46,392 nucleotides of DNA from Planctomycetota bacterium (lineage in GTDB: Bacteria > Planctomycetota > UBA1135 > UBA2386), in NCBI GenBank assembly GCA_027621295.1, contig JAQCBR010000018.1, forward strand, positions 1-46,392, given 5' to 3'. Made by a program: the position numbers and the translations under genes. Position 1 is the first letter of the stretch, and each line of letters starts with the position of its first letter. Below are positions 24,080-34,099 of this stretch, one piece after another. Below the pieces are notes generated by a model that ran no database searches, was not told the DNA's origin, and saw only the letters and a list, made by a program, of their open reading frames with translations.

Positions 24080-26920
24080 TCAGCCGCCGACCTCGATCTC
24101 GACCTCGATCGGCGAAGCTCCGTCCACGATCTCGAACCGCACCGACGGCGCCGGGTCGTAGCCGATGAGCTCGGCTTCGTAGATGCCAGCGCGCTCCGGC
24201 ACGAACCGCACCCTCCCATCGGCGTCCGTCCCCTGGATACGGTCGAGCTGACCGTCGCAGCGCACGGCCACCAGGCGGACTCCGACAACCTCCTTGCCGC
24301 CTTCGACGACGCGAACCGTGACGTCCGGCGCACGCTGCAGCACGATCGCGACCGCCTCGGCCGCGAAGACGTCCTCGGGGACGCGGATCTCCCGAGAGCC
24401 GACGAGGAAGCCGTCGGCGTAGACGACCACCGTCGAGGCGTTCGGCGCGATGCCCCGCAGCCGGAACACACCGTCCTGGTCGGAGATCCTGCGCCGCGCC
24501 AGCTCCTGGGCGAAATCCGTCGCGAGACCCAGGTGGGCGAACGCTCCGGCGATCGGGCGTCCGTCGGGGTCGACCACGCGCCCCCGGATCTCGAGACCCG
24601 GCTCGAGCCGGCAGGTCCCGAGGTCGAGCGATTCTCCGCGCAACACCTCGACCTCCCGCTCGTAGGGGGCGAAGCCCGGCGCGACGATCTGGATACGCGA
24701 ACGCCCGACGGGAACACGATCGTGCGAGAACCGCCCTCCGATCAGCGGGAGGGTCGTCGCTCGCAGCTCGCGCTGACGACGCTCGTTCTCGTCCCAGTCG
24801 GGGGACACCTCGACGGGCGTGACGCGGAACAGCACCTGACCCGGAGCCGCATCGTCTTGCGACGCCAGCCCTTCGATGCGCCCTTCGATCGTGCCCTGTG
24901 CGACCCACGGCAACCGGAGCAGGATGTCTTCCTCGTTCGCCGAGACCTGCTCACGAACGCTCGCCTGGAAGTCGGGAGTGAAGACCTGGAGCTCCACCGC
25001 TCCCTCGGGCACGTCGAGGTCGAACTGGCCGTTGGAGTCCGTCGTGCTGAACGAGACCCCTCGCCCCGCGACCAGCACGAGTGCATCCGGGACCGGGACG
25101 CTCCGCGCTCCGACCACGGCCCCGGTCAGGCGCCGGCCCGCCGGGAAGTCGAGGTCGAAGCCCTCCGTGACCTCTCCCCCGACCACCGACACGAACTCCT
25201 CCGACACCTGCAGCGGCAGGCCCGCGTAGCGCGTGAACAGCCGGTAGCGGCCCGGCGCCACCCGGAGCTCGTAGGCTCCCTGCCCATCGGAGAACGTCGA
25301 GCCGAGGAGGTCCCGGTCGCGACCGACGATCACGGCCGCCCCGACCAGAGGAGCGTCACCACGCCGGACGGTTCCGCGAATCAGTCCGGTCTCGACGAGC
25401 TCGATCGGATCGAGTTCTTCGAGGGTGCCCGGGTCCGGCGTGTCCACGGTCACGGTCAGCGGCGCGTGATCGATGTGCTCGACGACGATGTCCACGGTCC
25501 CGGCGGGAAGACCCAGGAAACGGAACTTGCCGTCGGCTCCCGTCTGGGCTCGCCAGCGCGCGGGGTCGAGCGGCTTGTAGCGGGCCTTCCGCGTCGAGAG
25601 GATCGCGCCGGCCACGGGCGAGCCAGAGCCGTCCACCACCGTTCCCGCCAGGGTGGAGGGCGCACCCAACTCGACCTCGATCTCGGTCGCCGCGCCGTCC
25701 TCGACGACAGCCGTCATCACGCGTCCGGACGACGCCCGGAAGATCCGCTCGCCGCCCTCGACCTCGAGGGACGCAGGTCCCGCTGAGAACATCCCGTCGA
25801 ACCGCGCCAGCCCGTCCGCACCGACGCGGGCGCGACCGCGTTCCCCCCCCGCCGAGGTCAGCACCAACTCGGTGCCTTCAGGCCGCTCGCCCGTCGCGCG
25901 CACGACCACCGAAGATCGGCGGACCATCTCGATCCACTGCGCCTCCGCCGAGGAGCCGACCGTGATCGAGCGCGCGACGGCTGACATCTCCGGGTGTTCG
26001 ACGACGAGGAGCGAGGGGCCGAGCGGCGGGTCGACCAACCGGAATCGCCCCTGCTCGTCGGTGATGGCCTCGCTGGGCGCTGCCAGCCGGTTGTTCCAGC
26101 CCAGACCTGGGTGGACGCGCACCACCGCACCCACGATCGCCTGCCCACTGCCGGCGCTGACCACCTGCCCGGGGAGCGGTGCCCAGGGCTGGAGATCGAC
26201 ATCGATGCGCAGCGGCTCCGGAGAACCGATCGGCACGCCGGGGAGCACCGTGGGGCGGAACGGGGTGTGGCGGACGGTGACCCGTGCGGTCCCCGAGACG
26301 CTCGCCCCGACGTCGACGAACTCGAAGCGACCCTCGTCGTCGGTCACGGTCGACAGCGCCGGTTCCGCCGACGAACGACCCGGCTCGAGCGACACGCGGG
26401 CGCCCGCCAACGGGCTCACCCCTCTTGCGAGCGGGACGATGCCGTGGACCCGGAACCCCGGCTCGAGCTGGACGATGTGCGTGTGGAGCGCGGGATCCGC
26501 CGGCACCCGCGACCGGGCGAAGCCCGGCGCCTTGACCAGGAACACGAGGTCCTTGCCGGCGCTGTGCGTGAACTGGAACGTCCCATCCGGACCGCTCAGC
26601 GCCTGGTCCACGACCCGCGAGTCCTGGTAGGGCCACGGCCGGAGCTCTTCGACGAGCACGACCTCGGCGCCGATGACCGGTTCGCCGCGCGTGTCGACGA
26701 CCCGACCGCTGCAGCGCGTCGTCGCGCTGGTGCCCGTCCCGTCCGGCCGGACGGGCTCGGTCTCGCCCGCGCGGACCGGCGCGGCCGCGCCCGCAGGCGC
26801 TGCCGGCTCCGTTCCGGAGCCAGCCGGTCCGGGCTCGGGCCGACATCCTGCGACGAGGAGCGTGCCGATCAGGACCGCCCACCTCGTGGACCGGAAGATC
26901 GCAAACATCGTGTTCTGCAT
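24080..26920 (-). CDS. Lipoprotein with carboxypeptidase-regulatory-like repeats
   Basis: A 946-residue lipoprotein: lipobox LLVAGC with Cys26, then a Pro/Ala/Gly linker to about residue 65. The remainder is built of about eight beta-sandwich repeats of the CarboxypepD_reg type, recognisable by G-x-V-x-D-x-x-G-x-P-V/I-x-G-A-x-V followed by T-D-x-x-G-x-F-x-F/L. Such repeats are structural or binding modules in cell-surface proteins. A good ribosome binding site (GAGGAGGGG) precedes the ATG, within the 21-base gap after the kinase gene, so it is the last gene of the sigma factor-kinase operon and is a plausible envelope sensor or target of that pathway. Confidence 0.88.
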   Translation of the reverse strand: MQNTMFAIFRSTRWAVLIGTLLVAGCRPEPGPAGSGTEPAAPAGAAAPVRAGETEPVRPDGTGTSATTRCSGRVVDTRGEPVIGAEVVLVEELRPWPYQDSRVVDQALSGPDGTFQFTHSAGKDLVFLVKAPGFARSRVPADPALHTHIVQLEPGFRVHGIVPLARGVSPLAGARVSLEPGRSSAEPALSTVTDDEGRFEFVDVGASVSGTARVTVRHTPFRPTVLPGVPIGSPEPLRIDVDLQPWAPLPGQVVSAGSGQAIVGAVVRVHPGLGWNNRLAAPSEAITDEQGRFRLVDPPLGPSLLVVEHPEMSAVARSITVGSSAEAQWIEMVRRSSVVVRATGERPEGTELVLTSAGGERGRARVGADGLARFDGMFSAGPASLEVEGGERIFRASSGRVMTAVVEDGAATEIEVELGAPSTLAGTVVDGSGSPVAGAILSTRKARYKPLDPARWRAQTGADGKFRFLGLPAGTVDIVVEHIDHAPLTVTVDTPDPGTLEELDPIELVETGLIRGTVRRGDAPLVGAAVIVGRDRDLLGSTFSDGQGAYELRVAPGRYRLFTRYAGLPLQVSEEFVSVVGGEVTEGFDLDFPAGRRLTGAVVGARSVPVPDALVLVAGRGVSFSTTDSNGQFDLDVPEGAVELQVFTPDFQASVREQVSANEEDILLRLPWVAQGTIEGRIEGLASQDDAAPGQVLFRVTPVEVSPDWDENERRQRELRATTLPLIGGRFSHDRVPVGRSRIQIVAPGFAPYEREVEVLRGESLDLGTCRLEPGLEIRGRVVDPDGRPIAGAFAHLGLATDFAQELARRRISDQDGVFRLRGIAPNASTVVVYADGFLVGSREIRVPEDVFAAEAVAIVLQRAPDVTVRVVEGGKEVVGVRLVAVRCDGQLDRIQGTDADGRVRFVPERAGIYEAELIGYDPAPSVRFEIVDGASPIEVEIEVGG

Positions 26921-26941
26921 CGTTGTCCGCCCCTCCTCGGC

Positions 26942-29524
26942 TCAGTCCGAGCCGGCGAAGCTCCTCGAGAGCGCCTGGAACCTCTGGGCGTCCTCGCCAC
27001 CGCGCGCGACGGCTTCTTCGAGCATGGCGACGAAGCGCGCGCGCACCGAGTCCGGGTCCAGCGCCAGCCCGATCGCCTGCGCGCCATCGAACGCCGCATA
27101 CGTGACGTCGCCGAGCTCGATGCGACACCGGGCGCGCGCCAGGTAGGCATCCGCGTCGTCCGCCGCCCGCCCCACCCAGTCGGTCGCTTCGGCCAGCGCC
27201 GCAGCCGGGTCGCCGAGGGCCATCCACAGCGCGACGCGGATCGGCTCGGTCGGCTGCCCGGACGCCTCGGCGATGCCGAGCACGCGCTCCAACCCATCCT
27301 GCGAACGGCGCAGCAGCTCGGCGGGGACGTCGAGTCGCGTGAGGAGCACGAGCCCGTCGACCACCTGCCTCATCCCGGCCGTCGTGTTCATCCGCGCCAG
27401 CAGCGCCGGCAGCGCTCCTTCGATCACGTCGAAGACCACGCTCCACGCCTGGAGCGGCGAGCCCGCGGCGATCTCCGTGCCGAGCAGGGCTCGTCCCTCG
27501 AGGAGGGCTGCGCGCAGCGCGGCCGTGTCGGAGAGTCCGGCGAAGCCGCGCTGAGCCGCGTCGGCGAGGGAAGTCTCGATCCCGCCCGCCCACGGCGTCG
27601 AGTCGAGGGGTTGCAGCGCCGCCCCACCGTCCTCGACGTCGAGCCAGCGGAGCACGCGCCGGCGAGCAGCCTTCGACAACGAGAACGGCATCAGGTTGGC
27701 AGCACCGGGACGCACCGGCGCGACGAGCGCGCGCAGCACACCGAGCACGACCGCATCCCCGCCCGGAGGCGCCTCACCGATCAGGCGGTCACACACGGCC
27801 AGCAGCGCGGAGGGGCTTTCCGATGCCTCGAGACGGACGAGCGCCGACAGGATGGCGGGTGCGAACGCGCCCGGCCGCACGAACGACGCTCGCAGCAGGT
27901 CTGCCGCCGCGCCCTCCTGGTCCGCGACCGAGGCCGTGAGGCTCGCGACCGCGCGCGCCAGATAGAGGCGGTAGAGCCTCATCCAGGTGACCGAGTCGCG
28001 ATCCAGGAAGCCCCGTGACTCCTCGGCAGCGATCGCCGCGTCGAGCAGCGCGCGCGCGGCCTGCCCACGTCCTTCCCGCAGCGCCGCGGTGGCCGCGGGC
28101 ACCGGATCGTCGAGGTAGGCACTCCGCAGGTCCCGTGCTCGCGTCTCGCCATCGGCCTGGAGGTCGGCCCTGCCCAGGAGGTCCAGCACCTCGGTACCCT
28201 GGTCCGCGGTCTCCGGAGCCATGCCGGTCAGGACGGCGAGCAGACCGTCCGGGCCGTCCGGTCGGCCCGGCTCGGTCTCGGCGCGCGAGATCGCCGCGGC
28301 GAGCAGCGATTCGTAGCGCGCGGAACGGACCGCCTCCTCCTCGACGAGGACCTGGCGCCAGAGCACGAGGACGACCGCCAGCAGCAGCACTGCCACGGCG
28401 ATCGTCGCGGACAGCACGCGATGCTTCCGCACCACTCGCCACGCGCGCGAGGGCCAGGAGCGCCGCCGCACCAGCACCGGTTCGTCGTCGGCGATGCGCT
28501 GCAGGTCGCGGGCCAACGACTCACCGTCCGGGTAGCGATCCCGCGGGTCCTTCGACAGGAGCTTGTCGAGGACGATCTCCAGGTCGCGCGGCGCGTGCGG
28601 CAACACCCGGCGCAGCGGCAGCGGGTCCCGGTTGAGCAAGCCGTCGAGCATCGCCTCGGTCGTCTCGGCGTCGATCGGCATCTTCCCGGACACGCACTGG
28701 TAGAGCGTGACCGCGAGTGCGTAGAGATCGCTGGCCGGCGTCAGCTCCTGGCCGCGCGCCTGTTCGGGGGACGCGTAGTGGAGCGTGCCGACGAAGGCCC
28801 CGACCTCCGACACGCTGAGCGAGTCCTCGCCGACGACCTTCGACAGTCCGAAGTCGGCGAGACACAGCGAACCGTCGGGCTGGACGAGGATGTTCCCGGG
28901 CTTGACGTCCCGGTGCAGGATGCCGCGCCGGTGCGCGTGTGCGAGCGCGTCAGCGACACCAGCGAATCGTCGCGCCGCGTCGCGAGGCTCCATGGCCGCC
29001 TGGCCGCGGCGGCGGGCGGTCGCAACGTGGCGGTCGAGACTCACTCCCTCGACCCGCTCCATCGTGAAGTACAGGTGGCCTGCGGCCTCCCCGAACCCGA
29101 ACACCGGCAGGATGTGCTGGTGGTGCAGGTTCGCGTTCGCGCGGGCCTCGGTGCGGAAGCGCTTCCGCATCCTCGGGTCTGCTGTGCGGCTCGGGGCGAG
29201 AACCTTCAGCGCGACGACGCGCTCGAGCGACTCCTGGTAGGCCTCGAACACCGTGCCCATGCCGCCTCGGCCGAGCAGCCCGATGATGCGGTAGTCACCC
29301 AGTCGCTCCGGCAGCTCGTTGCCGACGTCGCCGACCACCGAGTCCAGGAAGTCGAGCACGTTGATCCGGCCGAGGATGTCGTCGGCCTCCTCACCCGACT
29401 CGAGGCGCAGCGCGCGGCGCAGGTCGGGCGAGGGACGGAAGCCGTCCGCCAGCAGCCCCGCCATCCGCAGGTCGGCCGCGGACGCCTGCTCGTCCGCCGG
29501 CAAACGGTCGGGGTTGCCCGTCAA
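26942..29524 (-). CDS. Membrane Ser/Thr protein kinase with extracytoplasmic C-terminal domain
   Basis: An 860-residue Hanks-type kinase if translation starts at TTG 29524, which overlaps the sigma factor stop (TTGA) and follows an AGGA; ATG 29464 is the alternative. The kinase domain has GRGGMG at 85-90, Lys107 in [13 protein letters not shown] at 204-211, DFG at 224-226 and ASPEQARG at 251-258. All catalytic residues are present, so it should be active. A membrane helix at about 370-389 is followed by about 470 helical, Ala/Leu-rich residues with TPR-like character, presumably outside the cytoplasm. Coupled translation with the sigma factor suggests the kinase controls that factor or its regulator in response to envelope signals. 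The frame extends upstream to 29899 but overlaps the sigma factor gene fully, so that extension is rejected. Confidence 0.92.
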   Translation of the reverse strand: MTGNPDRLPADEQASAADLRMAGLLADGFRPSPDLRRALRLESGEEADDILGRINVLDFLDSVVGDVGNELPERLGDYRIIGLLGRGGMGTVFEAYQESLERVVALKVLAPSRTADPRMRKRFRTEARANANLHHQHILPVFGFGEAAGHLYFTMERVEGVSLDRHVATARRRGQAAMEPRDAARRFAGVADALAHAHRRGILHRDVKPGNILVQPDGSLCLADFGLSKVVGEDSLSVSEVGAFVGTLHYASPEQARGQELTPASDLYALAVTLYQCVSGKMPIDAETTEAMLDGLLNRDPLPLRRVLPHAPRDLEIVLDKLLSKDPRDRYPDGESLARDLQRIADDEPVLVRRRSWPSRAWRVVRKHRVLSATIAVAVLLLAVVLVLWRQVLVEEEAVRSARYESLLAAAISRAETEPGRPDGPDGLLAVLTGMAPETADQGTEVLDLLGRADLQADGETRARDLRSAYLDDPVPAATAALREGRGQAARALLDAAIAAEESRGFLDRDSVTWMRLYRLYLARAVASLTASVADQEGAAADLLRASFVRPGAFAPAILSALVRLEASESPSALLAVCDRLIGEAPPGGDAVVLGVLRALVAPVRPGAANLMPFSLSKAARRRVLRWLDVEDGGAALQPLDSTPWAGGIETSLADAAQRGFAGLSDTAALRAALLEGRALLGTEIAAGSPLQAWSVVFDVIEGALPALLARMNTTAGMRQVVDGLVLLTRLDVPAELLRRSQDGLERVLGIAEASGQPTEPIRVALWMALGDPAAALAEATDWVGRAADDADAYLARARCRIELGDVTYAAFDGAQAIGLALDPDSVRARFVAMLEEAVARGGEDAQRFQALSRSFAGSD

Positions 29525-30042
29525 AGCTGGAGTTCCTGGCCCAGTCGCTTGATCGCCCGACTCAGCAGCAGGTGGATCGCGTTCTCGCTCCGCCCCATCC
29601 GCTCGGCGATCTCCTTGGCGGGCAGACCCTCGATCTTGCTGAGCATCACGACCTCGCGGTGGTCGTCCGACAGGCGCGTCAGCGCCTGTTCGAGGAGGAC
29701 GAGGCGATCCTTCCGGTCGGCCATCGTCGCCGGGCCCGTGCGGTGGTCGGCGACCGGGAAGTCGGTCTTCATCGCGCGCTCGCGGCGCGGGTCGCGCGCT
29801 GCGACGCCCACCTGGTCCCGCAGGATGCGGGCAATCTTCCGGCGGGCCAGCGTCACGAGCCACGCGCCGGCGTTCGCCGGATCGTCGAGCGTGTGCCACG
29901 AGTGGATCGCTTCGATCGCGACCTCCTGCAGCACGTCTTCGGGGTCCATCCGCGTGCGGAGGTCGGGCCCCATCCGGAAGTAGATCACCGAGAGCAGGCG
30001 CTCGCGGTAGCGCTCGAACGCGACCTCGGGTGTCAGCGACAT
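29521..30042 (-). CDS. ECF-type RNA polymerase sigma factor
   Basis: A 173-residue sigma-70 family protein of the minimal ECF type. Region 2 is at about 10-75, with [15 protein letters not shown] matching the core-binding and -10 recognition helix. Region 4 is at about 115-170, with [17 protein letters not shown] and the helix-turn-helix [20 protein letters not shown]. No anti-sigma factor gene is adjacent; instead a Ser/Thr kinase overlaps the stop codon, an arrangement common in planctomycete-type genomes. The 99-base upstream gap should hold its promoter. No ribosome binding site is evident. Confidence 0.95.
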   Translation of the reverse strand: MSLTPEVAFERYRERLLSVIYFRMGPDLRTRMDPEDVLQEVAIEAIHSWHTLDDPANAGAWLVTLARRKIARILRDQVGVAARDPRRERAMKTDFPVADHRTGPATMADRKDRLVLLEQALTRLSDDHREVVMLSKIEGLPAKEIAERMGRSENAIHLLLSRAIKRLGQELQL

Positions 30043-30080
30043 CGGGAATCGGAGCGACGGGGATGCGACGTGGGACCCGG

Positions 30081-30102
30081 CCTCGGCGGGCGGCTGCCGA
30101 GG
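30081..30102 (-). other. Hairpin upstream of the sigma factor gene
   Basis: A perfect 7-base-pair stem (CCTCGGC / GCCGAGG) with an 8-base loop lies between the thioesterase and sigma factor genes. It could end the upstream transcript, though no T tract follows, or sit in the sigma factor leader. A -10-like TATCCT on the minus strand partly overlaps it. Confidence 0.35.
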
Positions 30103-30141
30103 ATACCGCAGCCGGGCCCGGGGTTCGCGGTAGGCCTCCCC

Positions 30142-30645
30142 CTACGCGGTCGGGGCGTCGGAATTCCCGGGAACCGGGTTCGGCCCTCCAGGGATCAGGC
30201 GGGCCGAACCCTGGAGGGCCGCGGGGAGCTGGCGCGGCCGGCCGTTCGCATCCACGCAGGCGAGGGTGATCTCACCCGTCGCGACCGGGGAGCCGTCGTC
30301 GGCGCGCGTGATACGGTGCCGCAGCGTGAAGGCCACCCGGCGCCGCGCGACGACCGCGGTGTCGATCTCGACCTCGTCCTCGTAGGTGACGGGGCGGTGG
30401 TAGGAGATGTCGACGCGCACGACGGGGAGCCTGAGCCCACCGTCCTCCATCGCCCGGTAGCTCAGCCCGATCGCCCGCATCCACTCGGTCCGCGTCTCCT
30501 CGAACCACATCACGTAGCTCGAATGGTGCGCAACCCCCATCCGGTCGGTCTCCCCGTAGCGCACCCGGAGGCGGTGGACGTAGGACTCGATCTCCGGCTG
30601 GTTCTGCTCTTGGTTCATCTTCTGACGCCGGTCCCGCCGGTTCAT
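30142..30645 (-). CDS. Hotdog acyl-CoA thioesterase (YbgC/FadM type)
   Basis: A 167-residue protein of the 4-hydroxybenzoyl-CoA thioesterase superfamily, which hydrolyses acyl-CoA thioesters. [24 protein letters not shown] contains the catalytic Asp34 in YGETDRMG and the helix pattern of the hotdog fold; [16 protein letters not shown] is a typical central strand. The ATG at 30645 overlaps the leucine dehydrogenase stop (ATGA), implying coupled translation; ATG 30618 is a possible alternative start. The Pro/Gly-rich tail after residue 150 is probably disordered. Pairing with leucine dehydrogenase hints at branched-chain acyl-CoA substrates. Confidence 0.9.
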   Translation of the reverse strand: MNRRDRRQKMNQEQNQPEIESYVHRLRVRYGETDRMGVAHHSSYVMWFEETRTEWMRAIGLSYRAMEDGGLRLPVVRVDISYHRPVTYEDEVEIDTAVVARRRVAFTLRHRITRADDGSPVATGEITLACVDANGRPRQLPAALQGSARLIPGGPNPVPGNSDAPTA

Positions 30646-31691
30646 CGCGGGCGAGCCGGGAAGTACGGCTCGCGCGGCCTCTTGTCCAACTCGTCGCGCG
30701 CCAGCCGCTGCGCGACCAGCTCCGGCGCGATCCCTTCGGCGATCGACGCGTCGAGGATGCTGCCGACCCGTGCTCCGATCGCTTCGATGCGCGCCGGCTC
30801 GGGCGGCGCACCCTCGAGGTGGTTCAGGGCCCCGTGGATCAGTGCGCCGGCGTTCATCACGAAGTCGGGGGCGTAGAGGATTCCCCGCTGGAACAGCGCG
30901 GCCCCGTGGGCGGGCGCAGCGAGCACGTTGTTCGCAGCTCCCGCGATCGCCCGCACCTTCAGGTGTTCGAGACTCAGGTCGTGCACCACGCCGCCGAGGG
31001 CGCACGGCGCCCAGACGTCGGCGGTGATCGAAAGCAGGAGGCCCGGCTCGACGACCTCGACTCCGAGCTCGGTGCGCACCTGTTCGACCAGGTCGCGGTC
31101 CAGGTCGCAGACGGTCACGCGGGCTCCGGCCCCGACCAGCAGCTGCGCGAGCCGGCGGCCGACCGCGCCGAGCCCCTGCACCAGCACGTGCAGCCCGCGG
31201 ACCCCGTCGCAGCCGAGCCGGTCTCCGACCGCACGCAGCCCGGCGAACACCCCGACCGCGGTCGGCTCGGCGAGGTTGCCGATCTCATCGGGACGCGCGA
31301 CGAAGCTCGTGCGGCGGGCGACCTCCTCGAGGTCCTGGGTCTCGGTGCCGACGTCGGGGCCCGTGAAGTAGCGACCGTTCATCTGCTCGACGAAGTCGCC
31401 GATCCGGCGGTAGGCGGCGCCGCGATCGAGACTCGGCGCGTCGACGAGCACGACCTTCGCGCCGCCTCCCGGGATCCCGGCGGCCGCGCACTTGAGCGTC
31501 ATCGCCTCCGCGAGCCGGAGCGCGTCGGCGAGCGCCGCGCCCGGGTGGCGGTAGCGCCAGCGACGGATCCCGCCGAACGCAGGCCCGAGCCGGGTGTCGT
31601 GCACCGCGACGAAAGCCAGCATCCCCGCCGCGTCGTCGCGGAGGATCTGGATCTGCTCGAAGTCGTGTGCGGCGAGTTCGCCGATGTCCAT
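30642..31691 (-). CDS. Leucine dehydrogenase-type amino acid dehydrogenase
   Basis: A 349-residue Glu/Leu/Phe/Val dehydrogenase, probably the NAD-dependent oxidative deamination of leucine and other branched-chain amino acids. Motifs: GPAFGGIRRW (substrate loop), AMTLKCAAAGIP with one catalytic Lys, GGGAKVVL with the second Lys in register, TGPDVGT with the catalytic Asp, and VQGLGAVGRRLAQ for NAD binding. The usual GGGK string is shifted to GGGAK, but the Lys position is kept. Length fits leucine dehydrogenase (about 350-365). Phenylalanine or valine preference cannot be excluded. Confidence 0.88.
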   Translation of the reverse strand: MDIGELAAHDFEQIQILRDDAAGMLAFVAVHDTRLGPAFGGIRRWRYRHPGAALADALRLAEAMTLKCAAAGIPGGGAKVVLVDAPSLDRGAAYRRIGDFVEQMNGRYFTGPDVGTETQDLEEVARRTSFVARPDEIGNLAEPTAVGVFAGLRAVGDRLGCDGVRGLHVLVQGLGAVGRRLAQLLVGAGARVTVCDLDRDLVEQVRTELGVEVVEPGLLLSITADVWAPCALGGVVHDLSLEHLKVRAIAGAANNVLAAPAHGAALFQRGILYAPDFVMNAGALIHGALNHLEGAPPEPARIEAIGARVGSILDASIAEGIAPELVAQRLARDELDKRPREPYFPARPR

Positions 31692-31900
31692 CGTGCCACC
31701 CTAGCCCGGAATCGACGCGACACCATGCTGGTCGTTCCGGCGCGTCGCAGCCTGGGAATCCGGGCGAGCGAGGGACTTCCGGCGTTCCGACGCCGCCGGG
31801 TGGGCCCGCGATCCCTGTCGCCGCGCCGCACCCTCGACGAGCACCCCGGACTTGCGGGAAGATCCGGAGGCCGAGCTGCGTCCGAGCCCGGACCCACGCG

Positions 31901-32845
31901 ATGAACCAACCCACCCTGCTGCTCCCCCACGTGATCGTCGCCGCCCTGCTGGGAGCGTGTTCGACGACGAGTTCCGGCACCTTCGACGCCAAGATCGAGG
32001 AAGCAGCCCGCGCGAGGCAGCAGGAGGCGGCCGAGGCCGAGGCGAGGCTCGCCGCCCCCGAACGACTGACCACCGACCTCGACAAGGCGCTGCACAACTA
32101 CTCGCAGCTCCGCCTCAGCGGCGCTTCCCCGCGCGCCGAGGCCACCGCCGAGAAGGTCGAGAAGTTCATCGTCGAGCAGTCGATCAAGCACTTCGACCTG
32201 CTCATCCGCCAGGCCAACGACGCGTCGATGCCGCGGAACCGCGCGATCGCGGTCGCCGCGCTCGGTTTCTCGGGGCGCGCCGAGGCGCTGGACCCGCTGG
32301 TGAACGCCGCGCAGGAGGACGACCCGGAGGTCGTCGCGAACGCAGTGTTCGGGCTCGCGATTCTCGCCGACCGGAGGACACCCCCTGCGGTCGTGGTCCG
32401 CGTCGTCCGCAGCGAGGCGTTCGACGAGCCGGTCCGGAACGGCGCCGCCTGGGCGTTGCTCCAGCTCCAGCAGTCCGTCGTCGACCAGTCGGAGATCGTC
32501 CGCGTGTGGCTGGACCTGCTCGAGCGCCCAGCCGGTTCGCAGCCCGCCGGAGTGCTCGTCAGCGCCGTCCGGGGTCTGGGTCTGACGCGCGACCCGCAGC
32601 ACGCCGAAGTGGTCGCCCGCCTCGCCGCGGACCCGACGCCGATGGTCCGGCAGTCGGTCGCCATCGCGCTCGCGCGGATGGGTGCGGAAAGCCAGGTCGA
32701 CACCCTCCTCGCGCTCCTCGGCCCGGGAGAGACCAACGAGAACGTCCGGCTGGCTGCCCGGAAGGCCTTGCAGGAGCTTGCTGGCGGAGCGGACCGCAAG
32801 TACGACGTCGAGGAGTGGAAGCGCGTCTTCGAGCGGGGCTCCTGA
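31901..32845 (+). CDS. HEAT-repeat lipoprotein
   Basis: A 314-residue lipoprotein (lipobox LLGAC, Cys20), then a charged coiled stretch at about 27-52 and five or so HEAT-like helical pairs, e.g. RNRAIAVAALGFSGR, PVRNGAAWALLQL, PMVRQSVAIALARMG and NVRLAARKALQELAG. HEAT repeats act as protein-binding scaffolds. It opens the plus-strand cluster that leads to TamB and a TamA-like protein, so a role in envelope assembly is plausible but inferred. The ATG at 31901 gives the signal peptide; the upstream part of the frame looks non-coding. Confidence 0.85.
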   Translation: MNQPTLLLPHVIVAALLGACSTTSSGTFDAKIEEAARARQQEAAEAEARLAAPERLTTDLDKALHNYSQLRLSGASPRAEATAEKVEKFIVEQSIKHFDLLIRQANDASMPRNRAIAVAALGFSGRAEALDPLVNAAQEDDPEVVANAVFGLAILADRRTPPAVVVRVVRSEAFDEPVRNGAAWALLQLQQSVVDQSEIVRVWLDLLERPAGSQPAGVLVSAVRGLGLTRDPQHAEVVARLAADPTPMVRQSVAIALARMGAESQVDTLLALLGPGETNENVRLAARKALQELAGGADRKYDVEEWKRVFERGS

Positions 32846-34065
32846 GCCTCCGACGCGGGCTCGGACTCGCAGGTCTGCTCTTGGCGTCGTCGCTCGGCGG
32901 ATGCGGCGAGGCCGGAGGACCGGACAGCCGCAGCGAGACCGCGCCACGGTCCTCGGACACGCCGGGCGACGACCCCAGGCCTGCACCCGCCGCGCTCCGC
33001 GCGCTGCTCGCCCGCAACCTCGGCCCCCTCGCGGACGCGATGGCGCAAGTTGCGGTCGAAGTGCGGGCTCCTGGAGACGAGGCTCCCACGACGCTGCTGG
33101 CCGCGGTGCCGGAGCGCATCCGTCGCATGACGCCGGACGGCCGGACCGCGATCCGCACGCCGGACGGCGCTCTCGTCTGGCAGACCGGCGGCGCCGCGCG
33201 ACCCGCCGACGACGTGACCACAGCCGAACTGGACGCGTGGCTGACCGCTCTCGACCTGGTGACGCTCGGACCCTTCCGACGCGCGGTCTCGGTGCGGCGC
33301 TCCGCGCCCGATACGCTGGAGGTCGAGGTGGACGGGGAGCCCCACGCGATCCGCTACCGAGCCGACGACGACACGATCCTCGAAGTCCGGGGACGAGGCA
33401 GTCGGATCCAGATCCTCGAGCGCCACGACTCGGGCGCCGCCCGCATCCCGACCCGCATCGCCGGCACGCCGCTCGGCGAGAGGACGCTTCGCTTCCTGGG
33501 CACCGGCGTCGGCTTCGATCCAGGTGCGTTCGAGGCTCCCACCCGGACCGGGGAACCCGCACGCGCGGAGATCGTCCTCGGCGGCACTTCGAGCCCGCAC
33601 GGGCCGAGGGCCGAGTCGATGGCCGCGGTCTCGTGGTGGATGGTCGAAGACCCCGGTTCGTGGGACGCACGGCTCGAGTGCATCCGTTCCGCGGGCCGAA
33701 GGCTCGGAGCCGCAGGCTACGGCAACGGCGGCGACCCGATGCTCGTCGACGAGGACGGCGCGCAGTGGCTCGTCGTCCCGTTCCGACCGGCGCGGAGCGA
33801 CCCGGACCCCGTCGTTCCCGAGGCCGGGGAGAAGATCCTCGAACGGGCCGCGGAGGCCGTGCTGGTCGTCGATCCACCGCCGGGGCCGACCGCGACGCGG
33901 GTCGCGAACGCGCGGCGCGAACTGCTCGCGCACGCCCAGGACAGCGGCATCGCGGAGCCCCGCTGGACCGCGGTGTCGTGGAACCTGATCGGGCGCGACC
34001 CCGCGAACGATCCCGGCTGCCTCGACCGGGCGCCACTCCGCGTGATGCTCGGTCTCGGCCGCTGA
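32815..34065 (+). CDS. Lipoprotein of unknown function
   Basis: A lipoprotein with lipobox SLGGC. No ATG is near the signal: the choices are GTG 32815 (used here, 416 residues, overlapping the previous gene by 31 bases, with GAGGA right before it) or CTG 32842 forming a CTGA overlap. The mature protein has an N-terminal half with beta pattern (TLLAAVPERIRRMTPDG, DTLEVEVDGEPHAIRYR) and a second mixed domain with AAVSWWMVEDP and WTAVSWNLIGRD. I do not recognise the family. It lies between the HEAT lipoprotein and tamB in one transcription unit. Confidence 0.75.
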   Translation: MEARLRAGLLSLRRGLGLAGLLLASSLGGCGEAGGPDSRSETAPRSSDTPGDDPRPAPAALRALLARNLGPLADAMAQVAVEVRAPGDEAPTTLLAAVPERIRRMTPDGRTAIRTPDGALVWQTGGAARPADDVTTAELDAWLTALDLVTLGPFRRAVSVRRSAPDTLEVEVDGEPHAIRYRADDDTILEVRGRGSRIQILERHDSGAARIPTRIAGTPLGERTLRFLGTGVGFDPGAFEAPTRTGEPARAEIVLGGTSSPHGPRAESMAAVSWWMVEDPGSWDARLECIRSAGRRLGAAGYGNGGDPMLVDEDGAQWLVVPFRPARSDPDPVVPEAGEKILERAAEAVLVVDPPPGPTATRVANARRELLAHAQDSGIAEPRWTAVSWNLIGRDPANDPGCLDRAPLRVMLGLGR

Positions 34066-34099
34066 TACCCGGCACCCGCGACGCTACGTTGGGCCGTCC

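Noticed and set aside
29525..29899. Kinase start at ATG 29899
   Set aside because: It would fully overlap the ECF sigma factor gene and adds a Pro/Arg/Gly-rich shadow translation; the TTG in the sigma factor stop fits better.
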